A DNA stretch of 14,086 nt, taken from the NCBI GenBank assembly GCA_900545455.1, contig UQZF01000055.1, positions 1-14,086 on the forward strand. Direction: 5' to 3'. The position numbers and the translations under genes were made by a program. Below, one piece after another: positions 13,951-14,086 of this stretch. Source of the DNA: an uncultured Eubacteriales bacterium (GTDB lineage: Bacteria; Bacillota; Clostridia; Lachnospirales; Lachnospiraceae). The notes under the pieces were generated by a model, which saw nothing but the letters and a program-made list of their open reading frames with translations, made no database searches and was not told where the DNA came from. The stretch's first letter is position 1; each line of letters begins with the position of its first letter.

Positions 13951-14086
13951 TTTCCTTTGTCCTTTCTGTACGAACTTTAATCACATTGATTCCCCTGACT
14001 ATTGTGCTGTTTTTTAAGCCCCATTTTTTATCCGTTCCGATATCCGAAATTTTATCCTTATATAACATAATGTTTTTCCCATACTC
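13943..14086 (-). CDS. 3' end of an upstream gene, truncated by the window edge
   Basis: The minus-strand frame is open from the window edge at 14086 to a TGA at 13943-13945, giving the last 47 residues of a protein. They are Lys-rich and end in RGINVIKVRTERTKEND. The other two minus-strand frames contain stops. The stop overlaps the FHA start codon by eight bases (ATGATTGA), the tight packing seen elsewhere in this operon, which supports it being real. The family is not recognisable from this part. Pilus-type (TadE-like) proteins are sometimes encoded in this position, but nothing here proves it. Confidence 0.65.
   Translation of the reverse strand, partial: EYGKNIMLYKDKISDIGTDKKWGLKNSTIVRGINVIKVRTERTKEND

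Overview
The window looks like a chromosomal segment of a low-to-mid GC anaerobic Firmicute, most probably a member of the Lachnospiraceae (Clostridia). This is inferred from strong AAGGAGG-type ribosome binding sites, consensus sigma-A promoters with 17-bp spacers, a ThyX with a Cys-rich tail, a small TSCPD protein, a Staphylococcus-like MurG and an FHA protein with a probable DUF6382-type N-terminus. No insertion sequence, phage gene, CRISPR array, tRNA or rRNA was seen. Most genes are housekeeping or conserved hypothetical.

Layout, left to right. (1) Bases 1-290, minus strand: a near-perfect promoter with phased T-tracts upstream drives a leftward transcript. It has no sizeable reading frame but can fold into a 5' hairpin, a helix covering an AAGGAGG sequence, and a three-way junction. 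This is the best candidate in the window for something not explained by protein genes. (2) 413-3504, plus strand: a 16-bp perfect palindrome and a consensus promoter precede a GH133-type glycogen debranching enzyme, followed 20 bp later by an AraC-family regulator. (3) 3499-7160, minus strand: a probable operon of membrane protein, D-2-hydroxyacid dehydrogenase, ThyX and a secreted SGNH-esterase lipoprotein. (4) 7298-7990, minus strand: MTA/SAH nucleosidase, divergent from (5) 8131-9453, plus strand: TSCPD protein and MurG; the two promoters are extended -10 elements placed back to back. (6) 9431-9853, minus strand: HIT-family hydrolase, divergent from (7) 9951-10700, plus strand: an orphan soluble histidine kinase. 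(8) 10677-14086, minus strand: a tightly packed operon of a truncated upstream gene, an FHA/membrane protein, a rhomboid protease and a flavodoxin-SCP2 fusion.

Functionally, the debranching enzyme and AraC regulator suggest alpha-glucan metabolism. ThyX, MtnN and MurG serve thymidylate synthesis, methyl-cycle recycling and peptidoglycan synthesis. The FHA and rhomboid genes suggest membrane signalling or protein secretion; genes of this type are often found near Flp/Tad-type pilus clusters in this family, but the pilus genes themselves are not visible here. All three convergent gene pairs overlap at their 3' ends (6, 23 and 24 bp), leaving no intergenic space for terminators.
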